15,028 nt of DNA from the NCBI GenBank assembly GCA_022361135.1, contig JAKSBM010000352.1, forward strand, positions 1 through 15,028, read 5' to 3'. Below the pieces are notes generated by a model, which worked only from the letters and a program-made list of their open reading frames with translations, made no database searches and was not told where the DNA came from. This DNA is from Desulfobacterales bacterium. Its GTDB lineage: Bacteria > Desulfobacterota > Desulfobacteria > Desulfobacterales > Desulfobacteraceae. The position numbers were made by a program, and so were the translations under genes. This document shows positions 1-8,000 of the stretch, piece after piece (the stretch's first letter is position 1; every line of letters starts with the position of its first letter).

Positions 1-92
1 GCGGTGGAGCCTTCCAGGGCCCTGTACACCGCCATGCGTTGGGGGGTGACCTTTAATCCATTTGATTTGCATTGTTCAATGAATCCTTCCAT
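1..92 (-). CDS. Fur-family metalloregulator, N-terminal fragment (cut by window edge)
   Basis: Reading leftwards from ATG at 92 gives 30 codons before the window ends. The residues LKVTPQRMAVYRAL at about 13-26 match the start of the Fur/PerR/Zur winged-helix domain, where a conserved TPQR precedes the first DNA-binding helix. Fur-family proteins are dimeric, metal-responsive repressors of about 130-160 residues, so roughly four fifths of this gene lies outside the window. The start is well supported: AAGGAG at 100-105 sits 7 bases upstream, and a promoter with a palindromic operator lies further up (123-151). The metal-binding and dimerisation parts are not visible, so iron (Fur), zinc (Zur) and peroxide (PerR) sensing cannot be told apart. 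The gene is divergent from the efflux operon starting at 496, with about 400 bases between them. Confidence 0.82.
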   Translation of the reverse strand, partial: MEGFIEQCKSNGLKVTPQRMAVYRALEGST

Positions 93-96
93 GCTG

Positions 97-105
97 CCTC
101 TCCTT
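97..105 (-). promoter_or_regulatory. Ribosome-binding site of the Fur-family gene
   Basis: The minus strand reads AAGGAGAGG here. AAGGAG (100-105) lies 7 bases before the ATG at 92-90. It fixes the start of the partial Fur-family gene. Confidence 0.8.
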
Positions 106-122
106 CTTATTTCGTTTTTTGT

Positions 123-151
123 AGTAAATAAGATTTAATCCTATTTGTCAA
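123..151 (-). promoter_or_regulatory. Sigma70-like promoter of the Fur-family gene
   Basis: On the minus strand a perfect -35 TTGACA (151-146) is followed after exactly 17 bases by TTTACT (128-123), a 4/6 match to TATAAT. Transcription would start near 116, giving a leader of about 24 bases before the ATG at 92. The 17-base spacer is occupied by the palindrome at 127-145, so a bound repressor would block RNA polymerase directly. Confidence 0.65.
127..145. promoter_or_regulatory. Fur/PerR-like 19-bp palindromic operator
   Basis: The plus strand reads AATAAGATTTAATCCTATT. The 9-base arms are separated by one base and match at 8 of 9 positions (AATAAGATT against AATAGGATT after reverse complementing). 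A 9-1-9 AT-rich inverted repeat is the usual shape of Fur-family boxes. It lies between the -35 and -10 of the Fur-family gene, which fits negative autoregulation. The sequence is not the classical E. coli Fur box, so I do not assign a metal. Confidence 0.55.
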
Positions 152-390
152 ATGGAAACGAAATTTTTTTTCGGCGCTTCCCCGGGGCTGCCGGCGGTGT
201 GGGGATTCCTCCGGGAAAATATTGGGGGTATGTCAAAGATGGCTGCTGCTTGATCTCCATGGGGCTTCCACCATGGTGTTTTTTTACGCCCTTTGGACTG
301 GATGAACGCCATGTTTTAGACACAAGATAAATCCGGGTCGAAATCGCAAAATGGGGGAGTTCCCATGTGAGTTCGAAGTTCTGATCCATG
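152..390. other. Intergenic region without a convincing gene
   Basis: Between the Fur-family promoter and the promoter at 391-419 I see no ORF with a ribosome-binding site. A 61-codon frame on the plus strand starts with TTG inside the -35 box of the neighbouring promoter and has no SD. The region has a T8 run (164-171), GC-rich blocks around 174-225, the hairpin plus T-run at 257-285, and two copies of CCATGTG near 363 and 386. It may be a long leader or hold a small RNA, but nothing matches a riboswitch class I can recognise. Confidence 0.4.
257..285 (+). terminator. Hairpin with T-run, terminator-like
   Basis: CCATGG (257-262) pairs with CCATGG (271-276) across an 8-base loop, followed after two bases by seven T residues (279-285). 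The stem is only 6 bp, so this is a weak intrinsic terminator candidate on the plus strand. No gene precedes it on that strand, so if real it would end an undetected short transcript starting near 100-250. Confidence 0.35.
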
Positions 391-419
391 TGGAAAAAAG
401 AAAATGAAACTGCTATGAT
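391..419 (+). promoter_or_regulatory. Candidate extended -10 promoter of the efflux operon
   Basis: TATGAT (414-419) carries an upstream TGC (411-413), making an extended -10. A 4/6 -35 match, TGGAAA (391-396), lies 17 bases upstream. Transcription would start near 426, about 70 bases before the ATG at 496. This is the best promoter I can see for the four-gene plus-strand unit, judged by eye only. Confidence 0.45.
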
Positions 420-495
420 GTCGTGACGTTAGTTATACGCATACCTAGTAATCTTGTCAAAGTGCTTTTTCCCGGTATTCATCGGGGGAGGATTC

Positions 496-1542
496 ATGAA
501 GTTTAAGTTGGTCATTTGGGGAATCGTCTTTTTGGGTTTTGCATTCTGGATCCATCCCGGTGTTGTCCCCGCCCGGGAAAATCCTGAAATTTCATCCTTG
601 AAAATCCAGGCCGCCCGGGGGGATACCCGGGCCATGTGTGATCTGGCCAAGGCCTATTACCACGGACGGGGGGTATTAAAGGATCCCCTCCGGGCCCGGT
701 GCTGGGTGGAGCGGGCCCATGGGGCGGGTTCTCCAAAGGCCCAGCGTCTCTGGGACCGATGGGAATTGTGGCAATATGCCGGGGATTGTAACGCACTCCT
801 GGATGGCCCTGCCCTGCCCCAGCCCCGGGAGGGGGAACAATTTCGCGAGCCCGTCTCGGGAATGGTTTTTGTCTGGGTTCCCGGCGGTTGTTTTAAAATG
901 GGGTGTCCCCTTGACCCGGGGGACTGCGAGGCGGATGAACTGCCCGTTCACAAGGTCTGTTTGGACGGATTCTGGATGGGGGAAACCGAGGTGACCCAGG
1001 CCCAGTGGGAAGCCTTGACCGGCAAACGGCCCTCGCGGTTTCGCTCCCGCCCGGATCATCCGGTGGAGCAGGTTTCATACCAGGATATTCAGGATTTGAT
1101 CCAGATTTTGAATGGCCGGACCCGGCATCGATTTTTCCTACCCACCGAAGCCCAATGGGAGTATGCCGCCCGGGACCTGGGCCGGGGGGAGGTATATCCC
1201 TGGGGGGAGGAGGCCTATATGGCTCCGGCCAATTGCGGGACCTGCGATGCCTTTCAATTCCGGGGGCGAACGGCGCCGGTGGCCAGTTTTTATCCCAATG
1301 CTCTGGGCCTCTACGACATGGGGGGCAATGTGGCGGAATGGTGTCGGGACGGCTACCTTGAATCGGCATATGGGAAACATCGCCGGAATAATCCCTGGGT
1401 ACGCCGGGGGCGGGAGCGGGTGGTTCGTGGGGGAAGCTGGGCCGACAATGCAGAGGCCCTTCGTTCCACCCGACGGGATCAATTGTTGCCGGCCATGAAA
1501 TCCGATCGGGTGGGCTTTCGCCTGGTCCTTGAACGAAAATAG
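496..1542 (+). CDS. Exported Sel1-repeat/FGE-sulfatase-domain protein
   Basis: 348 residues from ATG 496, chosen over an in-frame ATG at 454 because GGGGGAGGA lies 4 bases upstream and the shorter start exposes a clean signal sequence (MKFK, hydrophobic to about residue 24, possible cleavage after VPA at 24-26). Residues 33-82 resemble a Sel1/TPR repeat (AKAYYHGRGVLKDPLRA). Residues 120-346 form a formylglycine-generating-enzyme-like fold: MVFVWVPGGCFKMG (123-136), TEVTQAQW (164-171), LPTEAQWEYAAR (215-226), GLYDMGGNVAEW (271-282), RVVRGGSW (308-315) and VGFRLV (339-344). The stretch after RGGSW lacks the copper-binding cysteine pair of true FGEs, so sulfatase activation is unlikely. Several other cysteines (132, 137, 144, 155, 247, 250, 283) could form disulfides in the periplasm. 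It ends 26 bases before the next gene and probably heads the efflux operon. Its role there is unknown; a binding or scaffold function is inference. Confidence 0.85.
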   Translation: MKFKLVIWGIVFLGFAFWIHPGVVPARENPEISSLKIQAARGDTRAMCDLAKAYYHGRGVLKDPLRARCWVERAHGAGSPKAQRLWDRWELWQYAGDCNALLDGPALPQPREGEQFREPVSGMVFVWVPGGCFKMGCPLDPGDCEADELPVHKVCLDGFWMGETEVTQAQWEALTGKRPSRFRSRPDHPVEQVSYQDIQDLIQILNGRTRHRFFLPTEAQWEYAARDLGRGEVYPWGEEAYMAPANCGTCDAFQFRGRTAPVASFYPNALGLYDMGGNVAEWCRDGYLESAYGKHRRNNPWVRRGRERVVRGGSWADNAEALRSTRRDQLLPAMKSDRVGFRLVLERK

Positions 1543-1568
1543 CGGGCAAGGAAGAGAGGACTGAAATC

Positions 1569-3947
1569 ATGTGGATTCTGAAACGATGTTGGCTGCTCCT
1601 TGCGATGGTGGGGATGGCCTTTCCCGGGATGGCCATGGCGGCCGCCCCATTGGACATCGCAGTGGTCATGGATGGGGAAAATTCAAGGCGGCGGGAGTTT
1701 TCCCGCCTTTTGGAGGAAGAGGTCAATGCCCTGCTGGGCAGTAAACATACGGTTCGTATCACCAAGGCCCTGGGACAATGGTCCGTTTCCGGGGTGGAGG
1801 CGGCCTATGCCCGGGTACACCAGGATCCGGAGATCGATTTCATTGTGGCCGCCGGCCCCATTGCCGGGGCCGTGGCCGCGGGAAAACAGCCCCATCTAAA
1901 ACCGGTGATCGCCGTGGGGCTCATTGATCCCGAGGTCCAGGGATTGCCCCCGGTGACCGCGGGGTCCTCCGGGGTGGAGAATCTCACCTATGTCCTGGGA
2001 AAGCAATCCATCGTGGGGGAATTGCGGCAATTTCAGTCCCTGGTGCCCTTCCGGCGGTTGGGATTTGTCTTCCAAAAGGAATGGTTGAAGACGGTGAGCC
2101 CGGATGGAAAGCGGGAAATCGACGCCTTTCTCCAAGAGTTCAACATTACCAAGATTGATATTCCCGTGGAGGGGGACATCCAGGCGGTCTGGCCCTATCT
2201 TGACCAGGTGGATGCCCTTTATATCAGTTATCTGGGACGGCTTGACGGGGTGGAGAAGGCCCGGTTGGTCCAGGGCCTTAATCGTGAACGTATTCCCACC
2301 TTTGGGGACGGCATCGGAGATGCCCGGAAGGGGATGCTGGCGGCCATGGCCCCGGAAGACATTCTGGATCGCCTGGTGCGGCGCATCAGCCTCCACATCG
2401 AAGCGGCATTGGATGGGAAAAAACTCGCCCAATTGCCCGTATACATGGATATTGAAAATCAATTGACCCTGAACATGGAAACCGCGGCCCGCATCGGGGT
2501 AACGCCCAAGTTCAGCATCCTGGCCCGGGCCGATCTCATCCATGAAAATTACCTGCACACCGATCGGATCATTGATTTGAAGGAAACCCTGGACCTGGCC
2601 CTGTCTTCCAACCTGGATCTGGCCCTCTCCCGGTTGAGCCTTGAAACGGCCCAGGCCGATTTGGCCGCTTCCAAGGCCGCCTATCGGCCCACCCTGACGG
2701 CCCAACTCAACGGAGTGGTGGTGGATCAGGACCGGGCGGAAAAATCCAATGGCAGCCAGGCGGAAACCACCACCACGGGGAGCCTGGTGGCCAATCAGCT
2801 CATCCATGAACCCCAGGCCTTCCATGCCCTCGGGTCCCGGAAAGAGGCGTTGGGGGCGGCAGAATTTACCCTGGATGATGCCCGGTTGGATACCTTGCTC
2901 ACCGCCATTGAAGCCTATTTCCAAGTTTTGAAGGCCAAAACCACCCGGAAGATCCGCCACGATAATCTGAACCTCATCCAGGAGAACCTGGACATTGCCC
3001 AGCGGCGGGAAAAGGCCGGTTATTCGGGGCGTTCCGATGTCCTTCGCTGGAAGAGTGACCGGGCCAGTGGTCGGTCCGACCTATTGTCGGCCCGGCAGGC
3101 GGTGATTCTGGCCAAGGCGGAATTGAACCGGGTGTTGAACCGGCCCCAGGGGGAGGTGTTCCGCATCAAGGATGTTTCCTTGGAGAGTCGGATTTTTGCG
3201 GCATATTCAAGGGATGGTGTGGAAGCGTACATCGAGGACCAGAAAAGTCTGGATCGATTTACCCGGTTTTTTGTGGACCAATGCATTGAAAATTCCGTGG
3301 CCCTGAAGTCCCTTGAAAAACAAGGGCAGGCATTGGCCCGGACACTTCGTGGGCTTAAACAGAAACGGTTTGTGCCCCAGGTGACCCTTCGGGGAACGGC
3401 CAGTGCCGTCCTTTCCCGGGAGGGGGCGGGCAGCAATGTTCCCGGGGTGAATCCGGTGGATGATCCCTGGGATCTGGGGCTTTATTTGGAATTGCCCTTT
3501 TACAGCGGTGGGGCCACCGATGTGGACATCCGCAAAACCCGGATCCAGATGGCGGAATTGGATACCCGGTACCGCCGCCAGGCCATGGCCGTGGAGAAAA
3601 ATGCCCGGGATGCCCTGTCCCAGGTCATGGTGCGGTTTTTTGCCCTGGAATCCTCCCGCAGGGCGGCCCGGTATGCCCGGGAAGGGTTGGCGTTGGTCCG
3701 GGAATCCTATGCCAATGGTAAGGTGTCTGTGGTGGATCTGGCCGATGCACAGAACAAGTCATTGACCAGTGATTTAACGGCCCTGGATTCCACCTATGAT
3801 TATTTGATCAGCCTGTTTCGCCTGGAGCGGGTTTATGGATATTACAATCTGATGCTGCCCCTGGACAGTCCCCACCGGATTGTCCATCGATTCCATGCGT
3901 GGGTGGGACAGAATAAAAATTCGGAAAAACGGGGGCAGAATCAATGA
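1569..3947 (+). CDS. ABC-type substrate-binding domain fused to TolC-like outer-membrane efflux protein
   Basis: 792 residues with a signal peptide (MWILKRCWLLLAMVGMAF..., cleavage probably after AMA near 24). Residues about 27-325 resemble the ABC substrate-binding family PF04392: a GPIAGAVAAGKQ segment (96-106), RRLGFVFQKEW (162-172), IPTFGDG (242-248), and a typical ending NLTARIGV-like block (302-316) leading to LARADLIHE. Residues about 335-765 form an outer-membrane efflux (OEP/TolC) domain, with repeated helical segments (LDLALSSNLDLALSRL 341-356, AIEAYFQVLKAKTTR 446-460, NVRRAAR-type helices 695-715) and the characteristic SYANGKVSVVDLADAQ (713-728). TolC proteins are usually about 420-500 residues, so the extra 300 N-terminal residues are an added domain, not a misread. 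An SD-like AGAGAGGA precedes ATG 1569, and the stop overlaps the following reading frame. The TolC part should be the outer-membrane channel of the pump encoded by the next two genes. The binding domain would sit in the periplasm, and its ligand is unknown. Confidence 0.88.
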   Translation: MWILKRCWLLLAMVGMAFPGMAMAAAPLDIAVVMDGENSRRREFSRLLEEEVNALLGSKHTVRITKALGQWSVSGVEAAYARVHQDPEIDFIVAAGPIAGAVAAGKQPHLKPVIAVGLIDPEVQGLPPVTAGSSGVENLTYVLGKQSIVGELRQFQSLVPFRRLGFVFQKEWLKTVSPDGKREIDAFLQEFNITKIDIPVEGDIQAVWPYLDQVDALYISYLGRLDGVEKARLVQGLNRERIPTFGDGIGDARKGMLAAMAPEDILDRLVRRISLHIEAALDGKKLAQLPVYMDIENQLTLNMETAARIGVTPKFSILARADLIHENYLHTDRIIDLKETLDLALSSNLDLALSRLSLETAQADLAASKAAYRPTLTAQLNGVVVDQDRAEKSNGSQAETTTTGSLVANQLIHEPQAFHALGSRKEALGAAEFTLDDARLDTLLTAIEAYFQVLKAKTTRKIRHDNLNLIQENLDIAQRREKAGYSGRSDVLRWKSDRASGRSDLLSARQAVILAKAELNRVLNRPQGEVFRIKDVSLESRIFAAYSRDGVEAYIEDQKSLDRFTRFFVDQCIENSVALKSLEKQGQALARTLRGLKQKRFVPQVTLRGTASAVLSREGAGSNVPGVNPVDDPWDLGLYLELPFYSGGATDVDIRKTRIQMAELDTRYRRQAMAVEKNARDALSQVMVRFFALESSRRAARYAREGLALVRESYANGKVSVVDLADAQNKSLTSDLTALDSTYDYLISLFRLERVYGYYNLMLPLDSPHRIVHRFHAWVGQNKNSEKRGQNQ

Positions 3948-3964
3948 TGTGTGGGAGGAAATGG

Positions 3965-5041
3965 ATGAAAAAATGGATGTGGATGGGGGCCGTGCTGGGC
4001 CTTTTATGGGGCTGTGCCGAGGCGCCGGTACAGGAGGAACTGATTCGCCCGGTGCGGTACGAACAGGTCTTTCGGGTATTGGATGAAAAGGTCCGGACCT
4101 TTTCCGGGGTCTCCGAATCCGGCCGCGAGGTGGCCATGAGTTTCCGCATTTCCGGTGTGATCCAGAAAATCCACGTGGTGGTGGGCCAGCGGTTGAAACC
4201 CGGGGATGTGGTGGCCCGGGTGGACAATGCCGAGGCGGTTCTGGACCATGAAAAAGCCCTGGCCGCAGAGAAGAATGCCAAGGTCCAGGTGGAAACGGCC
4301 AAGTCCAATTTGGAGCGGGTCCGGGGCCTCTATGAAAGTGACACCGTCCCCTTGAGTGAATATGAAGAAGCCCGGAACAAGTATGCGGCTGCCCGGTCCG
4401 AGTATTCCGCCTCCCGGAAAAATACGGCCCTGAAGAAGCGGGAACTGACCTATTACACCCTTTATGCCCCCATGGCCGGGATTGTGGTCTCCAAGGATGT
4501 GAATGAGAATGAGGTGGTGGCCTCGGGTACCCAGGTTGTGAAGTTGAGTTCGGAAAAGGATATCCGGGTCTCGGTGGGGGTGCCGGAAAAATACATTGCC
4601 CATGTCCAGACCCGGTCCGGGGTTTCGGTGACATTTTCCAGTCTGCCCGGACGGCTTTTCCGGGGGGTGGTCACGGAAATTTCCTATGCCGGTGGAACCG
4701 CCTCCACCTACCCGGTCACCGTGGCGTTGAATCCTGAAAACGGGCTCATCCGCCCGGGCATGCCAGCCAGTGTCTCCTTTGCCTTTGGCCAGGGGGAGAA
4801 CAGGGGGTATTTCATTGTTCCGCCCAACGCCGTGGGGGAGGATACCCAGGGAAACTTCGTCTTTGTGGTCTCCCCGGGGGCGGGGACGGATCTGGGGGTG
4901 GTGGCCCGGAAGGAGGTCACCGTGGGAAAATTGACGGACAAGGGATTCCAAATTATCTCCGGCTTGGCCGAGGGGGACCGTGTGATTACCTCGGGTGTGA
5001 CCAAGATGGTACCGGGAAAAAGGGTTAAATTCATCAATTAA
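3965..5041 (+). CDS. RND efflux membrane-fusion (periplasmic adaptor) lipoprotein
   Basis: 358 residues from ATG 3965. The in-frame ATG at 3944 overlaps the previous stop, but 3965 has GGGAGGA 6-7 bases upstream and directly yields a lipoprotein signal: MKKWMWMGAVLGLLWGC with Cys17 as the likely lipidated residue. Tryptophan two residues before the cysteine is unusual for a lipobox. The adaptor architecture is clear: first lipoyl half at about 56-95 (ISGVIQKIHVVVGQRLKPGD), coiled-coil hairpin at about 90-160, second lipoyl half (YYTLYAPMAGIVVSKDVNEN, 163-182), beta-barrel at about 195-275 (VGVPEKY; LIRPGMPASV at 261-270) and membrane-proximal domain at 280-355 ending in GLAEGDRVITSG. HlyD/AcrA-type adaptors link an inner-membrane RND pump to a TolC channel, and both partners are the flanking genes. 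The opening RPVRY is common in AcrA/TriA-like adaptors. Substrate cannot be inferred. Confidence 0.92.
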   Translation: MKKWMWMGAVLGLLWGCAEAPVQEELIRPVRYEQVFRVLDEKVRTFSGVSESGREVAMSFRISGVIQKIHVVVGQRLKPGDVVARVDNAEAVLDHEKALAAEKNAKVQVETAKSNLERVRGLYESDTVPLSEYEEARNKYAAARSEYSASRKNTALKKRELTYYTLYAPMAGIVVSKDVNENEVVASGTQVVKLSSEKDIRVSVGVPEKYIAHVQTRSGVSVTFSSLPGRLFRGVVTEISYAGGTASTYPVTVALNPENGLIRPGMPASVSFAFGQGENRGYFIVPPNAVGEDTQGNFVFVVSPGAGTDLGVVARKEVTVGKLTDKGFQIISGLAEGDRVITSGVTKMVPGKRVKFIN

Positions 5042-5054
5042 AAAAGGGCGGATC

Positions 5055-8000
5055 ATGACGGCGTTTTCCATTAAAAATAATGTGTTGACCTTATCCATGG
5101 TTGTGGTCCTGGTCATTCTGGGAATCAGCGGGTTTCAGAAAATGCCCCGGGATTCCATGCCCCCGTTTACGGTGCGGTTTTCCAATGTGGTCACCAGTTT
5201 TCCCGGAGCCAGCCCCGAACGGGTGGAAATGCTCATCACGGATAAGATTGAAAAGCAGCTCCAGCAGATTTCCGAATTGAAAAAGGTGGAAAGTGAGTCC
5301 CGGACCGGGATTTCCGTGATCACCATTGAGATCAAGGAAGAATACGATGAGATGCAGCCCATCTACGACAAGATTCGACGGAAGGTGGAGGAGATCCAAT
5401 CCAGCCTGCCCCAGGGGTCGGTGGTGACCATCCAGGATGAGGATCTGGTGGATATCTACGGGATCATTTACAGCATCACAGCCGATGGGTATACCCCGGC
5501 GGAACTTCTGGACATTGCCGAGGACGTCCGGGATGAAATCATGAAATTGCCCAATGCGGCCAAGGTCTCCATTGTGGGGGAACAGGTGGAGCAGATTTTC
5601 ATTGATTACGACAATGCCAAATTTGCGGAATTGGGACTGACCCAGTCCAAGATTCAATCCATTTTATCCCAGACCAATATCATTTTCCCGGGCGGGGACA
5701 TGAAGATCGGCAACGAACGGATCATCCTGGAGCCCACGGGCAATTATGAAACCCTGGCCGATCTCAAGCAGACCATTGTGTCCGGGGACGGCAGCTCCGA
5801 CATTGTTTACCTGGGGGATGTGGCCCATATCTATAGGGGGTATAAATCCCCGGCCGAAAGCATTGTGAAAATCAATGGGGTGCCAGGGGTTTCCCTGGGC
5901 ATCGCCCTGAAAAAGGGGGGGAACATCGTGGCCCTGGGGCATGAAGTGGATGCACTGATCCGTTATTTTGAAACCATTTACCCCTATGGGATTGAATTCA
6001 CCCGCTCCGCTTCCCAGGATCATTTTGTGGATAAATCGGTGCGGGATTTTGTGAACAACCTCTTCCAGAGTGTGGGGGTGGTGTTGGCGGTGATGTTTAT
6101 TTTCCTGGGGATGCGAACCGGTGTGGTGGTGGCCTGCCTGATCCCGGCCACCATTGTGACCACCCTTTTGCTCATGTCCGGGGGCGGGGTGGGGTTGAAC
6201 CAGATTTCCCTGGCGGCTTTGATCATGGCCCTGGGCATGCTGGTGGACAATGCCATTGTCATGGCCGAGTCCATCATGGTGAAGATGGAAAAGGGAGAAA
6301 CCGCATATGACGCCGCCATTTCATCGGCGGGTGAATTGCGGATTCCTTTGTTGATTTCCTCCCTGACCACCTCGGCCGCCTTTCTGCCCTTTTACCTGGC
6401 CCAGTCCACCATGGGAGAGATTGTGGGGGAAATCTTCCTGGTCATTACCTTTTCTCTCTTGTCCTCCTGGGTATTTGCTTTGACATTGATTCCCCTGCTG
6501 GCCATTTATTTTATCAAGGTGAAGCCCGGTCTGGAGAAAACGCCTGGGATATTTGACCGGTTATCCCGGATTTACGGACGGTTTCTATTGTGGAACCTCC
6601 GGCGTCCCTGGCCGGTGCTCCTATTCATTGCCGGGGCCTTTGCCCTCTCCATTTATGGGCTGGGCTTTATTCCCAAGGTCTTCATGCCCGATTCAGAACG
6701 CTTTCTGGTTACGGCCAATTTTGAACTGCCCATTGGCACGGACATCCAGCGCACCGAAGCCGTGATCCAGGGGGTGGGGGATTATCTGGATGACCATTTC
6801 CTCGTGAATGGGGAACGGAGGGAAGGGGTGGTGGATTACACTGCCTATATCGGGGAAGGGGCCCCCAAGTATGATTTGGGGTATACCGCCCCGGAAAAGA
6901 CCACCTATACGGCCCATGTTTTGATTAATACCACTTCGGATGCAGCCAATGCCCAGGTCATTGCCGGACTGGATGAATATTGTTTTGAAACCTATCCCGA
7001 TCTTACCCCCACCATTTCCCGGTTAAAGACCGGAGGAGGCAACGCCCAGGATGTGGCGGTGCGGATTTCCGGGGATGATCCCAGGCGTTTGTTTGAATTG
7101 TCCGAACAGGTCAAGACCAAGCTCCGGGAGATTTCCGGAACCAAAAACGTCATGGACGATTGGGGGATGAAAACCAAGAAGATCATTGTGGACATCCAAC
7201 CGGAACGGGCCCAGCGGGCCGGGGTGACCAACCAGGACATTGCCGTATCCATGGACACCTACCTGGCCGGCAGGGAAACCGGTCGGTTCCGGGAGGGGGA
7301 CAAGTCCATCCCCATCATCATGACCAACCAGAGTTCCCGGGCCCTGAGCATTGAAGGGTTGGAGGGGATGAATGTCCATTCCCAGCAACAGGGGGGCGCC
7401 GTGCCCCTGTCCCAGATTGCCGACCTGGATGTGGTCTGGCAGTCCACAAAGATCAAGCGGCGGCAGCAATATCGGACCATTACGGCCAGTTCCGGGCTTC
7501 AGACCGGTTATACGGCTGCGGCCATCACCCAGGAGATTACCCCCTGGCTGGAGGTGGAAAGTAAAAAATGGGGCACCGGGTATACCTGGGAATTGGGTGG
7601 GGAGGCCGAAAACAGTGCCGAGGGCATGGGCTCGGTGATGGTGAATCTACCCATGGCCTTTTTCATCATTACCCTGTTGCTCATTGGGCAGTTCAACTCA
7701 TTGAAAAAGCCGGTAATTGTTTTGCTCACCATTCCCCTGGGCCTCATCGGGGTGGTGGCCGGGCTTCTGGTGGCCGGGTCCTATTTTGGTTTTTTTGCCT
7801 TTCTGGGATTGATTTCCCTGGCCGGGATCATCATCAACAATGCCATTGTTCTCCTGGACCGGATTCAGATTGATCTGGACTTTTTCAACCGCCCCCCCCA
7901 GGAGGCCATCCTTGCGGCTTCCCAGGAACGCTTCCGCCCCATCATGCTCACCACGGCCACCACGGTGTGCGGCCTGATCCCCCTCTGGGTGGGGGGCGGC

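Noticed and set aside
145..330. 61-codon plus-strand frame in the left intergenic region
   Set aside because: It starts with TTG inside the -35 element of the Fur-family promoter, has no SD, and shows no protein-like pattern.
454..495. Upstream ATG 454 for the FGE-like gene
   Set aside because: No SD before 454, and the added 14 residues spoil the signal peptide. GGGGGAGGA precedes ATG 496.
893..1765. 290-codon open frame on the minus strand across the FGE-like gene
   Set aside because: It is antisense to two well-supported genes, rich in Pro/Arg/Gly as expected for a shadow of GC-rich code, has no recognisable domain, and has no ribosome-binding site.
1896..2960. 354-codon minus-strand frame inside the TolC fusion
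   Set aside because: Shadow of the plus-strand gene; the translation is dominated by Gly/Gln/Pro/His with no motif.
3774..5116. Long minus-strand frames (286 and 370 codons) over the adaptor gene
   Set aside because: The adaptor frame on the plus strand has clear lipoyl, hairpin and barrel motifs. The reverse frames have low-complexity His/Pro/Gly composition and no SD.
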